A stretch of DNA of 64,000 nucleotides from Brachyhypopomus gauderio (Eukaryota > Chordata > Actinopteri > Gymnotiformes > Hypopomidae), in assembly GCF_052324685.1 (NCBI RefSeq), contig NW_027507037.1, positions 1 through 64,000 on the forward strand, written 5' to 3'. The notes beneath the pieces were generated by a model, which made no database searches, was not told the DNA's origin, and saw only the letters and a list, made by a program, of their open reading frames with translations. Position numbers and translations under genes: made by a program. Positions 42,739-54,478 of the stretch are shown here, piece by piece. Position 1 is the first letter of the stretch. Every line of letters begins with the position of its first letter.

Positions 42739-42994
42739 GCTGGTAACTTTACAATGATTCTTGCCTTTGTGTTCTCTTGAAAACCCTCTCTTCCAGTACA
42801 GATGACGGGAAACAATTTGAAAAAGACATTGGAACCCTTCTTCTTTTTCAGAGTTACATATAGCTTAGCATTTTTTACTTTGAAAGTTAGGCAAGCATTG
42901 TTCCTCACAAGTTCAGCCCTGCTCATGTACCAAGTTGAGAATGCTGCTTTGGAGGACTCCAGACTTGAAAATTGCAAAAAAGATATTACCAAAG

Positions 42995-43076
42995 GGTAGC
43001 GTGGCCGAGCGGTCTAAGGCGCTGGATTAAGGCTCCAGTCTCTGCGGAGGCGTGGGTTCGAATCCCACCGCTGCCA
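42995..43076 (+). tRNA. tRNA-Leu (AAG)
   Basis: Unit 63, class A3 gene and T4 terminator, but spacer 2 upstream has the A/K-type atatagctt. Confidence 0.96.
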
Positions 43077-43353
43077 AGCATTGTTTTAAGGAGATGGCAG
43101 AAGAATTCTTATACCTAATCACTCTCAACAACGGTGCCTGACCCAAGGCTGAAGAGCAGTTATTCGCATGATGGTAGCAGAGAGCCATGCTACGATGCCA
43201 TTTGCAAATGCTCATACCTGGCTTTGTTCTTAGGCGACATTGAAGACCCTGCAGTGTTTTGATAACAGGCAGGAAATGATGCATCTTTCCTCTTCTGACA
43301 GAAGACAAATTCAGCTTCTTCTACAAGAATGTCAGCAAATACAGTCTTCCTGT

Positions 43354-43429
43354 GGTAGCGTGTCTGAGTGGTCTAAGGCACTGGATTTAGGCTCCAGTCT
43401 CTGAGAAGGCATGGGATCGAATGCTGCCA
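43354..43429 (+). pseudogene. tRNA-Leu-like pseudogene
   Basis: Unit 63; standard form. Confidence 0.93.
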
Positions 43430-43685
43430 GCTGGTAACTTTACAATGATTCTTGCCTTTGTGTTCTCTTGAAAACCCTCTCTTCCAGTACAGATGACGGG
43501 AAACAATTTGAAAAAGACATTGGAACCCTTCTTCTTTTTCAGAGTTACATATAGCTTAGCATTTTTTACTTTGAAAGTTAGGCAAGCATTGTTCCTCACA
43601 AGTTCAGCCCTGCTCATGTACCAAGTTGAGAATGCTGCTTTGGAGGACTCCAGACTTGAAAATTGCAAAAAAGAGATTACCACAG

Positions 43686-43767
43686 GGTAGCGTGGCCGAG
43701 CGGTCTAAGGCGCTGGATTAAGGCTCCAGTCTCTGCGGAGGCGTGGGTTCGAATCCCACCGCTGCCA
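43686..43767 (+). tRNA. tRNA-Leu (AAG)
   Basis: Unit 64, class A1, consensus gene. Confidence 0.96.
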
Positions 43768-44043
43768 AGCAGTTTTTTTGGAGATGGCAGAAGAATTCTT
43801 ATACCTAATCACTCTCAACAACGGTGCCTGACCCAAGGCTGAAGAGCAGTTATTCGCATGATGGTAGCAGAGAGCCATGCTACGATGCCATTTGCAAATG
43901 CTCATACCTGGCTTTGTTCTTAGGCGACATTGAAGACCCTGCAGTGTTTTGATAACAGGCAGGAAATGATGCATCTTTCCTCTTCTGACAGAAGACAAAT
44001 TCAGCTTCTTCTACAAGAATGTCAGCAAATACAGTCTTCCTGT

Positions 44044-44119
44044 GGTAGCGTGTCTGAGTGGTCTAAGGCACTGGATTTAGGCTCCAGTCTCTGAGAAGGC
44101 ATGGGATCGAATGCTGCCA
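44044..44119 (+). pseudogene. tRNA-Leu-like pseudogene
   Basis: Unit 64; standard form. Confidence 0.93.
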
Positions 44120-44375
44120 GCTGGTAACTTTACAATGATTCTTGCCTTTGTGTTCTCTTGAAAGCCCTCTCTTCCAGTACAGATGACGGGAAACAATTTG
44201 AAAAAGACATTGGAACCCTTCTTCTTTTTCAGAGTTACATATAACTTAGCATTTTTTACTTTGAAAGTTAGGCAAGCATTGTTCCTCACAAGTTCAGCCC
44301 TGCTCATGTACCAAGTTGAGAATGCTGCTTTGGAGGACTCCAGACTTGAAAATTGCAAAAAAGATATTACCAAAG

Positions 44376-44457
44376 GGTAGCGTGGCCGAGCGGTCTAAGG
44401 TGCTGGATTAAGGCTCCAGTCTCTGCGGAGGCGTGGGTTCGAATCCCACCGCTGCCA
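44376..44457 (+). tRNA. tRNA-Leu (AAG), U25 variant
   Basis: Unit 65, class A3, T4 terminator, U25 in the D stem, gaaagccctc upstream. Confidence 0.93.
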
Positions 44458-44734
44458 AGCATTGTTTTAAGGAGATGGCAGAAGAATTCTTATACCTAAT
44501 CACTCTCAACAACGGTGCCTGACCCAAGGCTGAAGAGCAGTTATTCACATGATGGTAGCAGAGAGCCATGCTACGATGCCATTTGCAAATGCTCATACCT
44601 GGCTTTGTTCTTAGGCGACATTGAAGACCCTGCAGTGTTTTGATAACAGGCAGGAAATGATGCATCTTTCCTCTTCTGACAGAAGACAAATTCAGCTTCT
44701 TCTACAAGAATGTCATCAAATACAGTCTTCCTGT

Positions 44735-44810
44735 GGTAGCGTGTCTGAGTGGTCTAAGGCACTGGATTTAGGCTCCAGTCTCTGAGAAGGCATGGGATCG
44801 AATGCTGCCA
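44735..44810 (+). pseudogene. tRNA-Leu-like pseudogene
   Basis: Unit 65; standard form. Confidence 0.93.
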
Positions 44811-45066
44811 GCTGGTAACTTTACAATGATTCTTGCCTTTGTGTTCTCTTGAAAACCCTCTCTTCCAGTACAGATGACGGGAAACAATTTGAAAAAGACA
44901 TTGGAACCCTTCTTCTTTTTCAGAGTTACATATAGCTTAGCATTTTTTACTTTGAAAGTTAGGCAAGCATTGTTCCTCACAAGTTCAGCCCTGCTCATGT
45001 ACCAAGTTGAGAATGCTGCTTTGGAGGACTCCAGACTTGAAAATTGCAAAAAAGATATTACCACAG

Positions 45067-45148
45067 GGTAGCGTGGCCGAGCGGTCTAAGGCGCTGGATT
45101 AAGGCTCCAGTCTCTGCGGAGGCGTGGGTTCGAATCCCACCGCTGCCA
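45067..45148 (+). tRNA. tRNA-Leu (AAG)
   Basis: Unit 66, class A2, consensus gene. Confidence 0.96.
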
Positions 45149-45425
45149 AGCAGTGTTTTTAGGAGATGGCAGAAGAATTCTTATACCTAATCACTCTCAA
45201 CAACGGTGCCTGACCCAAGGCTGAAGAGCAGTTATTCGCATGATGGTAGCAGAGAGCCATGCTACGATGCCATTTGCAAATGCTCATACCTGGCTTTGTT
45301 CTTAGGCGACATTGAAGACCCTGCAGTGTTTTGATAACAGGCAGGAAATGATGCATCTTTCCTCTTCTGACAGAAGACAAATTCAGCTTCTTCTACAAGA
45401 ATGTCAGCAAATACAGTCTTCCTGT

Positions 45426-45501
45426 GGTAGCGTGTCTGAGTGGTCTAAGGCACTGGATTTAGGCTCCAGTCTCTGAGAAGGCATGGGATCGAATGCTGCC
45501 A
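45426..45501 (+). pseudogene. tRNA-Leu-like pseudogene
   Basis: Unit 66; standard form. Confidence 0.93.
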
Positions 45502-45757
45502 GCTGGTAACTTTACAATGATTCTTGCCTTTGTGTTCTCTTGAAAACCCTCTCTTCCAGTACAGATGACGGGAAACAATTTGAAAAAGACATTGGAACCC
45601 TTCTTCTTTTTCAGAGTTACATATAGCTTAGCATTTTTTACTTTGAAAGTTAGGCAAGCATTGTTCCTCACAAGTTCAGCCCTGCTCATGTACCAAGTTG
45701 AGAATGCTGCTTTGGAGGACTCCAGACTTGAAAATTGCAAAAAAGACATTACCAAAG

Positions 45758-45839
45758 GGTAGCGTGGCCGAGCGGTCTAAGGCGCTGGATTTAGGCTCCA
45801 GTCTCTGCGGAGGCGTGGGTTCGAATCCCACCGCTGCCA
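45758..45839 (+). tRNA. tRNA-Leu (TAG)
   Basis: Unit 67, class K1 with flank gacattacc; one of two TAG genes in the right domain. The terminator context is agcagagTTTTT. Confidence 0.96.
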
Positions 45840-46116
45840 AGCAGAGTTTTTAAGAGATGGCAGAAGAATTCTTATACCTAATCACTCTCAACAATGGTGC
45901 CTGACCCAAGGCTGAAGAGCAGTCATTCGCATGATGGTAGCAGAGAGCCATGCCACGATGCCATTTGCAAATGCTCATACCTGGCTTTGTTCTTAGGCGA
46001 CATTGAAGACCCTGCGGTGTTTTGATAACAGGCAGGAAATGATGCATCTTTCCTCTTCTGACAGAAGAAAAATTCACCTTCTTCCACAAGAATGTCAGCA
46101 AATGCAGTCTTCCTGT

Positions 46117-46192
46117 GGTAGCGTGTCTGAGTGGTCTAAGGCACTGGATTTAGGCCCCAGTCTCTGAGAAGGCATGGGATCGAATGCTGCCA
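46117..46192 (+). pseudogene. tRNA-Leu-like pseudogene, C39 form
   Basis: Unit 67; ggcCccag breaks the A31-T39 pair. Shared with units 72 and 76. Confidence 0.93.
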
Positions 46193-46448
46193 GCTGGTAA
46201 CTTTACAATGATTCTTGCCTTTGTGTTCTCTTGAAAACCCTCTCTTCCAGTACAGATGACGGGAAACAATTTGAAAAAGACATTGGAACCCTTCTTCTTT
46301 TTCAGAGTTACATATAGCTTAGCATTTTTTACTTTGAAAGTTAGGCAAGCATTGTTCCTCACAAGTTCAGCCCTGCTCATGTACCAAGTTGAGAATGCTG
46401 CTTTGGAGGACTCCAGACTTGAAAATTGCAAAAAAGAGATTACCACAG

Positions 46449-46530
46449 GGTAGCGTGGCCGAGCGGTCTAAGGTGCTGGATTAAGGCTCCAGTCTCTGCG
46501 GAGGCGTGGGTTCGAATCCCACCGCTGCCA
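46449..46530 (+). tRNA. tRNA-Leu (AAG), U25 variant
   Basis: Unit 68, class A1 with U25. Confidence 0.93.
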
Positions 46531-46806
46531 AGCAGTTTTTTTGGAGATGGCAGAAGAATTCTTATACCTAATCACTCTCAACAACGGTGCCTGACCCAAG
46601 GCTGAAGAGCAGTTATTCGCATGATGGTAGCAGAGAGCCATGCTACGATGCCATTTGCAAATGCTCATACCTGGCTTTGTTCTTAGGCGACATTGAAGAC
46701 CCTGCAGTGTTTTGATAACAGGCAGGAAATGATGCATCTTTCCTCTTCTGACAGAAGACAAATTCAGCTTCTTCTACAAGAATGTCAGCAAATACAGTCT
46801 TCCTGT

Positions 46807-46882
46807 GGTAGCGTGTCTGAGTGGTCTAAGGCACTGGATTTAGGCTCCAGTCTCTGAGAAGGCATGGGATCGAATGCTGCCA
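46807..46882 (+). pseudogene. tRNA-Leu-like pseudogene
   Basis: Unit 68; standard form. Confidence 0.93.
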
Positions 46883-47138
46883 GCTGGTAACTTTACAATG
46901 ATTCTTGCCTTTGTGTTCTCTTGAAAACCCTCTCTTCCAGTACAGATGACGGGAAACAATTTGAAAAAGACATTGGAACCCTTCTTCTTTTTCAGAGTTA
47001 CATATAACTTAGCATTTTTTACTTTGAAAGTTAGGCAAGCATTGTTCCTCACAAGTTCAGCCCTGCTCATGTACCAAGTTGAGAATGCTGCTTTGGAGGA
47101 CTCCAGACTTGAAAATTGCAAAAAAGATATTACCAAAG

Positions 47139-47220
47139 GGTAGCGTGGCCGAGCGGTCTAAGGCGCTGGATTAAGGCTCCAGTCTCTGCGGAGGCGTGGG
47201 TTCGAATCCCACCGCTGCCA
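47139..47220 (+). tRNA. tRNA-Leu (AAG)
   Basis: Unit 69, class A3, T5 terminator. Confidence 0.96.
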
Positions 47221-47227
47221 AGCATTG

Positions 47228-47232
47228 TTTTT
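47228..47232 (+). terminator. Pol III terminator, T5 (class A3, unit 69)
   Basis: Five Ts in agcattgTTTTTagg; this is the form in the A3 units from 47 kb onward. Confidence 0.75.
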
Positions 47233-47497
47233 AGGAGATGGCAGAAGAATTCTTATACCTAATCACTCTCAACAACGGTGCCTGACCCAAGGCTGAAGAG
47301 CAGTTATTCGCATGATGGTAGCAGAGAGCCATGCTACGATGCCATTTGCAAATGCTCATACCTGGCTTTGTTCTTAGGCGACATTGAAGACCCTGCAGTG
47401 TTTTGATAACAGGCAGGAAATGATGCATCTTTCCTCTTCTGACAGAAGACAAATTCAGCTTCTTCTACAAGAATGTCAGCAAATACAGTCTTCCTGT

Positions 47498-47573
47498 GGT
47501 AGCGTGTCTGAGTGGTCTAAGGCACTGGATTTAGGCTCCAGTCTCTGAGAAGGCATGGGATCGAATGCTGCCA
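47498..47573 (+). pseudogene. tRNA-Leu-like pseudogene
   Basis: Unit 69; standard form. Confidence 0.93.
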
Positions 47574-47829
47574 GCTGGTAACTTTACAATGATTCTTGCC
47601 TTTGTGTTCTCTTGAAAACCCTCTCTTCCAGTACAGATGACGGGAAACAATTTGAAAAAGACATTGGAACCCTTCTTCTTTTTCAGAGTTACATATAACT
47701 TAGCATTTTTTACTTTGAAAGTTAGGCAAGCATTGTTCCTCACAAGTTCAGCCCTGCTCATGTACCAAGTTGAGAATGCTGCTTTGGAGGACTCCAGACT
47801 TGAAAATTGCAAAAAAGATATTACCAAAG

Positions 47830-47911
47830 GGTAGCGTGGCCGAGCGGTCTAAGGCGCTGGATTAAGGCTCCAGTCTCTGCGGAGGCGTGGGTTCGAATCC
47901 CACCGCTGCCA
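47830..47911 (+). tRNA. tRNA-Leu (AAG)
   Basis: Unit 70, class A3, T5 terminator, first unit with the gcagaaCaattc marker. Confidence 0.96.
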
Positions 47912-48188
47912 AGCATTGTTTTTAGGAGATGGCAGAACAATTCTTATACCTAATCACTCTCAACAACGGTGCCTGACCCAAGGCTGAAGAGCAGTTATTC
48001 GCATGATGGTAGCAGAGAGCCATGCTACGATGCCATTTGCAAATGCTCATACCTGGCTTTGTTCTTAGGCGACATTGAAGACCCTGCAGTGTTTTGATAA
48101 CAGGCAGGAAATGATGCATCTTTCCTCTTCTGACAGAAGACAAATTCAGCTTCTTCTACAAGAATGTCAGCAAATACAGTCTTCCTGT

Positions 48189-48264
48189 GGTAGCGTGTCT
48201 GAGTGGTCTAAGGCACTGGATTTAGGCTCCAGTCTCTGAGAAGGCATGGGATCGAATGCTGCCA
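48189..48264 (+). pseudogene. tRNA-Leu-like pseudogene
   Basis: Unit 70; standard form. Confidence 0.93.
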
Positions 48265-48520
48265 GCTGGTAACTTTACAATGATTCTTGCCTTTGTGTTC
48301 TCTTGAAAACCCTCTCTTCCAGTACAGATGACGGGAAACAATTTGAAAAAGACATTGGAACCCTTCTTCTTTTTCAGAGTTACATATAGCTTAGCATTTT
48401 TTACTTTGAAAGTTAGGCAAGCATTGTTCCTCACAAGTTCAGCCCTGCTCATGTACCAAGTTGAGAATGCTGCTTTGGAGGACTCCAGACTTGAAAATTG
48501 CAAAAAAGAGATTACCACAG

Positions 48521-48602
48521 GGTAGCGTGGCCGAGCGGTCTAAGGCGCTGGATTAAGGCTCCAGTCTCTGCGGAGGCGTGGGTTCGAATCCCACCGCTGC
48601 CA
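48521..48602 (+). tRNA. tRNA-Leu (AAG)
   Basis: Unit 71, class A1, consensus gene. Confidence 0.96.
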
Positions 48603-48878
48603 AGCAGTTTTTTTGGAGATGGCAGAAGAATTCTTATACCTAATCACTCTCAACAACGGTGCCTGACCCAAGGCTGAAGAGCAGTTATTCGCATGATGGT
48701 AGCAGAGAGCCATGCTACGATGCCATTTGCAAATGCTCATACCTGGCTTTGTTCTTAGGCGACATTGAAGACCCTGCAGTGTTTTGATAACAGGCAGGAA
48801 ATGATGCATCTTTCCTCTTCTGACAGAAGACAAATTCAGCTTCTTCTACAAGAATGTCAGCAAATACAGTCTTCCTGT

Positions 48879-48954
48879 GGTAGCGTGTCTGAGTGGTCTA
48901 AGGCACTGGATTTAGGCTCCAGTCTCTGAGAAGGCATGGGATCGAATGCTGCCA
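48879..48954 (+). pseudogene. tRNA-Leu-like pseudogene
   Basis: Unit 71; standard form. Confidence 0.93.
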
Positions 48955-49210
48955 GCTGGTAACTTTACAATGATTCTTGCCTTTGTGTTCTCTTGAAAAC
49001 CCTCTCTTCCAGTACAGATGACGGGAAACAATTTGAAAAAGACATTGGAACCCTTCTTCTTTTTCAGAGTTACATATAGCTTAGCATTTTTTACTTTGAA
49101 AGTTAGGCAAGCATTGTTCCTCACAAGTTCAGCCCTGCTCATGTACCAAGTTGAGAATGCTGCTTTGGAGGACTCCAGACTTGAAAATTGCAAAAAAGAC
49201 ATTACCAAAG

Positions 49211-49292
49211 GGTAGCGTGGCCGAGCGGTCTAAGGCGCTGGATTTAGGCTCCAGTCTCTGCGGAGGCGTGGGTTCGAATCCCACCGCTGCCA
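49211..49292 (+). tRNA. tRNA-Leu (TAG)
   Basis: Unit 72, class K1 with gacattacc; second TAG gene of the right domain, 3,453 bp after the first. Confidence 0.96.
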
Positions 49293-49569
49293 AGCAGTGT
49301 TTTTAAGAGATGGCAGAAGAATTCTTATACCTAATCACTCTCAACAATGGTGCCTGACCCAAGGCTGAAGAGCAGTCATTCGCATGATGGTAGCAGAGAG
49401 CCATGCCACGATGCCATTTGCAAATGCTCATACCTGGCTTTGTTCTTAGGCGACATTGAAGACCCTGCGGTGTTTTGATAACAGGCAGGAAATGATGCAT
49501 CTTTCCTCTTCTGACAGAAGAAAAATTCACCTTCTTCCACAAGAATGTCAGCAAATGCAGTCTTCCTGT

Positions 49570-49645
49570 GGTAGCGTGTCTGAGTGGTCTAAGGCACTGG
49601 ATTTAGGCCCCAGTCTCTGAGAAGGCATGGGATCGAATGCTGCCA
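49570..49645 (+). pseudogene. tRNA-Leu-like pseudogene, C39 form
   Basis: Unit 72; C39 form. Confidence 0.93.
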
Positions 49646-49901
49646 GCTGGTAACTTTACAATGATTCTTGCCTTTGTGTTCTCTTGAAAACCCTCTCTTC
49701 CAGTACAGATGACGGGAAACAATTTGAAAAAGACATTGGAACCCTTCTTCTTTTTCAGAGTTACATATAGCTTAGCATTTTTTACTTTGAAAGTTAGGCA
49801 AGCATTGTTCCTCACAAGTTCAGCCCTGCTCATGTACCAAGTTGAGAATGCTGCTTTGGAGGACTCCAGACTTGAAAATTGCAAAAAAGAGATTACCACA
49901 G

Positions 49902-49983
49902 GGTAGCGTGGCCGAGCGGTCTAAGGCGCTGGATTAAGGCTCCAGTCTCTGCGGAGGCGTGGGTTCGAATCCCACCGCTGCCA
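49902..49983 (+). tRNA. tRNA-Leu (AAG)
   Basis: Unit 73, class A1, consensus gene. Confidence 0.96.
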
Positions 49984-50259
49984 AGCAGTTTTTTTGGAGA
50001 TGGCAGAAGAATTCTTATACCTAATCACTCTCAACAACGGTGCCTGACCCAAGGCTGAAGAGCAGTTATTCGCATGATGGTAGCAGAGAGCCATGCTACG
50101 ATGCCATTTGCAAATGCTCATACCTGGCTTTGTTCTTAGGCGACATTGAAGACCCTGCAGTGTTTTGATAACAGGCAGGAAATGATGCATCTTTCCTCTT
50201 CTGACAGAAGACAAATTCAGCTTCTTCTACAAGAATGTCAGCAAATACAGTCTTCCTGT

Positions 50260-50335
50260 GGTAGCGTGTCTGAGTGGTCTAAGGCACTGGATTTAGGCTC
50301 CAGTCTCTGAGAAGGCATGGGATCGAATGCTGCCA
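50260..50335 (+). pseudogene. tRNA-Leu-like pseudogene
   Basis: Unit 73; standard form. Confidence 0.93.
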
Positions 50336-50591
50336 GCTGGTAACTTTACAATGATTCTTGCCTTTGTGTTCTCTTGAAAACCCTCTCTTCCAGTACAGAT
50401 GACGGGAAACAATTTGAAAAAGACATTGGAACCCTTCTTCTTTTTCAGAGTTACATATAACTTAGCATTTTTTACTTTGAAAGTTAGGCAAGCATTGTTC
50501 CTCACAAGTTCAGCCCTGCTCATGTACCAAGTTGAGAATGCTGCTTTGGAGGACTCCAGACTTGAAAATTGCAAAAAAGATATTACCAAAG

Positions 50592-50673
50592 GGTAGCGTG
50601 GCCGAGCGGTCTAAGGCGCTGGATTAAGGCTCCAGTCTCTGCGGAGGCGTGGGTTCGAATCCCACCGCTGCCA
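50592..50673 (+). tRNA. tRNA-Leu (AAG)
   Basis: Unit 74, class A3 gene; spacer 1 switches to K1 bases from gccacg onward. Confidence 0.96.
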
Positions 50674-50950
50674 AGCATTGTTTTTAGGAGATGGCAGAAC
50701 AATTCTTATACCTAATCACTCTCAACAACGGTGCCTGACCCAAGGCTGAAGAGCAGTTATTCGCATGATGGTAGCAGAGAGCCATGCCACGATGCCATTT
50801 GCAAATGCTCATACCTGGCTTTGTTCTTAGGCGACATTGAAGACCCTGCGGTGTTTTGATAACAGGCAGGAAATGATGCATCTTTCCTCTTCTGACAGAA
50901 GAAAAATTCACCTTCTTCCACAAGAATGTCAGCAAATGCAGTCTACCTGT

Positions 50951-51026
50951 GGTAGCGTGTCTGAGTGGTCTAAGGCACTGGATTTAGGCTCCAGTCTCTG
51001 AGAAGGCATGGGATCGAATGCTGCCA
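50951..51026 (+). pseudogene. tRNA-Leu-like pseudogene
   Basis: Unit 74; standard form. Confidence 0.93.
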
Positions 51027-51282
51027 GCTGGTAACTTTACAATGATTCTTGCCTTTGTGTTCTCTTGAAAACCCTCTCTTCCAGTACAGATGACGGGAAA
51101 CAATTTGAAAAAGACATTGGAACCCTTCTTCTTTTTCAGAGTTACATATAGCTTAGCATTTTTTACTTTGAAAGTTAGGCAAGCATTGTTCCTCACAAGT
51201 TCAGCCCTGCTCATGTACCAAGTTGAGAATGCTGCTTTGGAGGACTCCAGACTTGAAAATTGCAAAAAAGAGATTACCACAG

Positions 51283-51364
51283 GGTAGCTTGGCCGAGCGG
51301 TCTAAGGCGCTGGATTAAGGCTCCAGTTTCTGCGGAGGCGTGGGTTCGAATCCCACCGCTGCCA
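51283..51364 (+). tRNA. tRNA-Leu (AAG), U7 variant
   Basis: Unit 75, class A1 with U7. A private C-to-T in the variable arm (ccagTttctg) makes a wobble in its stem. Confidence 0.85.
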
Positions 51365-51640
51365 AGCAGTTTTTTTGGAGATGGCAGAAGAATTCTTATA
51401 CCTAATCACTCTCAACAACGGTGCCTGACCCAAGGCTGAAGAGCAGTTATTCGCATGATGGTAGCAGAGAGCCATGCTACGATGCCATTTGCAAATGCTC
51501 ATACCTGGCTTTGTTCTTAGGCGACATTGAAGACCCTGCAGTGTTTTGATAACAGGCAGGAAATGATGCATCTTTCCTCTTCTGACAGAAGACAAATTCA
51601 GCTTCTTCTACAAGAATGTCAGCAAATACAGTCTTCCTGT

Positions 51641-51716
51641 GGTAGCGTGTCTGAGTGGTCTAAGGCACTGGATTTAGGCTCCAGTCTCTGAGAAGGCATG
51701 GGATCGAATGCTGCCA
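51641..51716 (+). pseudogene. tRNA-Leu-like pseudogene
   Basis: Unit 75; standard form. Confidence 0.93.
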
Positions 51717-51972
51717 GCTGGTAACTTTACAATGATTCTTGCCTTTGTGTTCTCTTGAAAACCCTCTCTTCCAGTACAGATGACGGGAAACAATTTGAAA
51801 AAGACATTGGAACCCTTCTTCTTTTTCAGAGTTACATATAACTTAGCATTTTTTACTTTGAAAGTTAGGCAAGCATTGTTCCTCACAAGTTCAGCCCTGC
51901 TCATGTACCAAGTTGAGAATGCTGCTTTGGAGGACTCCAGACTTGAAAATTGCAAAAAAGATATTACCAAAG

Positions 51973-52054
51973 GGTAGCGTGGCCGAGCGGTCTAAGGCGC
52001 TGGATTAAGGCTCCAGTCTCTGCGGAGGCGTGGGTTCGAATCCCACCGCTGCCA
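51973..52054 (+). tRNA. tRNA-Leu (AAG)
   Basis: Unit 76, class A3 gene; spacer 1 switches to K1 bases already at caatgg. Confidence 0.96.
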
Positions 52055-52331
52055 AGCATTGTTTTTAGGAGATGGCAGAACAATTCTTATACCTAATCAC
52101 TCTCAACAATGGTGCCTGACCCAAGGCTGAAGAGCAGTCATTCGCATGATGGTAGCAGAGAGCCATGCCACGATGCCATTTGCAAATGCTCATACCTGGC
52201 TTTGTTCTTAGGCGACATTGAAGACCCTGCGGTGTTTTGATAACAGGCAGGAAATGATGCATCTTTCCTCTTCTGACAGAAGAAAAATTCACCTTCTTCC
52301 ACAAGAATGTCAGCAAATGCAGTCTTCCTGT

Positions 52332-52407
52332 GGTAGCGTGTCTGAGTGGTCTAAGGCACTGGATTTAGGCCCCAGTCTCTGAGAAGGCATGGGATCGAAT
52401 GCTGCCA
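52332..52407 (+). pseudogene. tRNA-Leu-like pseudogene, C39 form
   Basis: Unit 76; C39 form behind an AAG gene, which marks the unit as recombinant. Confidence 0.93.
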
Positions 52408-52663
52408 GCTGGTAACTTTACAATGATTCTTGCCTTTGTGTTCTCTTGAAAACCCTCTCTTCCAGTACAGATGACGGGAAACAATTTGAAAAAGACATTG
52501 GAACCCTTCTTCTTTTTCAGAGTTACATATAGCTTAGCATTTTTTACTTTGAAAGTTAGGCAAGCATTGTTCCTCACAAGTTCAGCCCTGCTCATGTACC
52601 AAGTTGAGAATGCTGCTTTGGAGGACTCCAGACTTGAAAATTGCAAAAAAGAGATTACCACAG

Positions 52664-52745
52664 GGTAGCGTGGCCGAGCGGTCTAAGGCGCTGGATTAAG
52701 GCTCCAGTCTCTGCGGAGGCGTGGGTTCGAATCCCACCGCTGCCA
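52664..52745 (+). tRNA. tRNA-Leu (AAG)
   Basis: Unit 77, class A1, consensus gene. Confidence 0.96.
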
Positions 52746-53021
52746 AGCAGTTTTTTTGGAGATGGCAGAAGAATTCTTATACCTAATCACTCTCAACAAC
52801 GGTGCCTGACCCAAGGCTGAAGAGCAGTTATTCGCATGATGGTAGCAGAGAGCCATGCTACGATGCCATTTGCAAATGCTCATACCTGGCTTTGTTCTTA
52901 GGCGACATTGAAGACCCTGCAGTGTTTTGATAACAGGCAGGAAATGATGCATCTTTCCTCTTCTGACAGAAGACAAATTCAGCTTCTTCTACAAGAATGT
53001 CAGCAAATACAGTCTTCCTGT

Positions 53022-53097
53022 GGTAGCGTGTCTGAGTGGTCTAAGGCACTGGATTTAGGCTCCAGTCTCTGAGAAGGCATGGGATCGAATGCTGCCA
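53022..53097 (+). pseudogene. tRNA-Leu-like pseudogene
   Basis: Unit 77; standard form. Confidence 0.93.
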
Positions 53098-53353
53098 GCT
53101 GGTAACTTTACAATGATTCTTGCCTTTGTGTTCTCTTGAAAACCCTCTCTTCCAGTACAGATGACGGGAAACAATTTGAAAAAGACATTGGAACCCTTCT
53201 TCTTTTTCAGAGTTACATATAACTTAGCATTTTTTACTTTGAAAGTTAGGCAAGCATTGTTCCTCACAAGTTCAGCCCTGCTCATGTACCAAGTTGAGAA
53301 TGCTGCTTTGGAGGACTCCAGACTTGAAAATTGCAAAAAAGATATTACCAAAG

Positions 53354-53435
53354 GGTAGCGTGGCCGAGCGGTCTAAGGCGCTGGATTAAGGCTCCAGTCT
53401 CTGCGGAGGCGTGGGTTCGAATCCCACCGCTGCCA
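53354..53435 (+). tRNA. tRNA-Leu (AAG)
   Basis: Unit 78, class A3 gene with the same spacer switch as unit 74. Confidence 0.96.
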
Positions 53436-53712
53436 AGCATTGTTTTTAGGAGATGGCAGAACAATTCTTATACCTAATCACTCTCAACAACGGTGCCTGA
53501 CCCAAGGCTGAAGAGCAGTTATTCGCATGATGGTAGCAGAGAGCCATGCCACGATGCCATTTGCAAATGCTCATACCTGGCTTTGTTCTTAGGCGACATT
53601 GAAGACCCTGCGGTGTTTTGATAACAGGCAGGAAATGATGCATCTTTCCTCTTCTGACAGAAGAAAAATTCACCTTCTTCCACAAGAATGTCAGCAAATG
53701 CAGTCTACCTGT

Positions 53713-53788
53713 GGTAGCGTGTCTGAGTGGTCTAAGGCACTGGATTTAGGCTCCAGTCTCTGAGAAGGCATGGGATCGAATGCTGCCA
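53713..53788 (+). pseudogene. tRNA-Leu-like pseudogene
   Basis: Unit 78; standard form. Confidence 0.93.
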
Positions 53789-54044
53789 GCTGGTAACTTT
53801 ACAATGATTCTTGCCTTTGTGTTCTCTTGAAAACCCTCTCTTCCAGTACAGATGACGGGAAACAATTTGAAAAAGACATTGGAACCCTTCTTCTTTTTCA
53901 GAGTTACATATAGCTTAGCATTTTTTACTTTGAAAGTTAGGCAAGCATTGTTCCTCACAAGTTCAGCCCTGCTCATGTACCAAGTTGAGAATGCTGCTTT
54001 GGAGGACTCCAGACTTGAAAATTGCAAAAAAGAGATTACCACAG

Positions 54045-54126
54045 GGTAGCTTGGCCGAGCGGTCTAAGGCGCTGGATTAAGGCTCCAGTCTCTGCGGAGG
54101 CGTGGGTTCGAATCCCACCGCTGCCA
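54045..54126 (+). tRNA. tRNA-Leu (AAG), U7 variant
   Basis: Unit 79, class A1 with U7. Confidence 0.87.
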
Positions 54127-54402
54127 AGCAGTTTTTTTGGAGATGGCAGAAGAATTCTTATACCTAATCACTCTCAACAACGGTGCCTGACCCAAGGCTG
54201 AAGAGCAGTTATTCGCATGATGGTAGCAGAGAGCCATGCTACGATGCCATTTGCAAATGCTCATACCTGGCTTTGTTCTTAGGCGACATTGAAGACCCTG
54301 CAGTGTTTTGATAACAGGCAGGAAATGATGCATCTTTCCTCTTCTGACAGAAGACAAATTCAGCTTCTTCTACAAGAATGTCAGCAAATACAGTCTTCCT
54401 GT

Positions 54403-54478
54403 GGTAGCGTGTCTGAGTGGTCTAAGGCACTGGATTTAGGCTCCAGTCTCTGAGAAGGCATGGGATCGAATGCTGCCA
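54403..54478 (+). pseudogene. tRNA-Leu-like pseudogene
   Basis: Unit 79; standard form. Confidence 0.93.

Larger units (their letters stand above)
40923..42994 (+). repeat. 3-unit repeat, second copy (units 60-62)
   Basis: Same markers as units 57-59, including gaaagccctc before the middle gene. The private bases of unit 58 (gaaaaacaca; gcaagatgtt) are absent. Confidence 0.8.
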
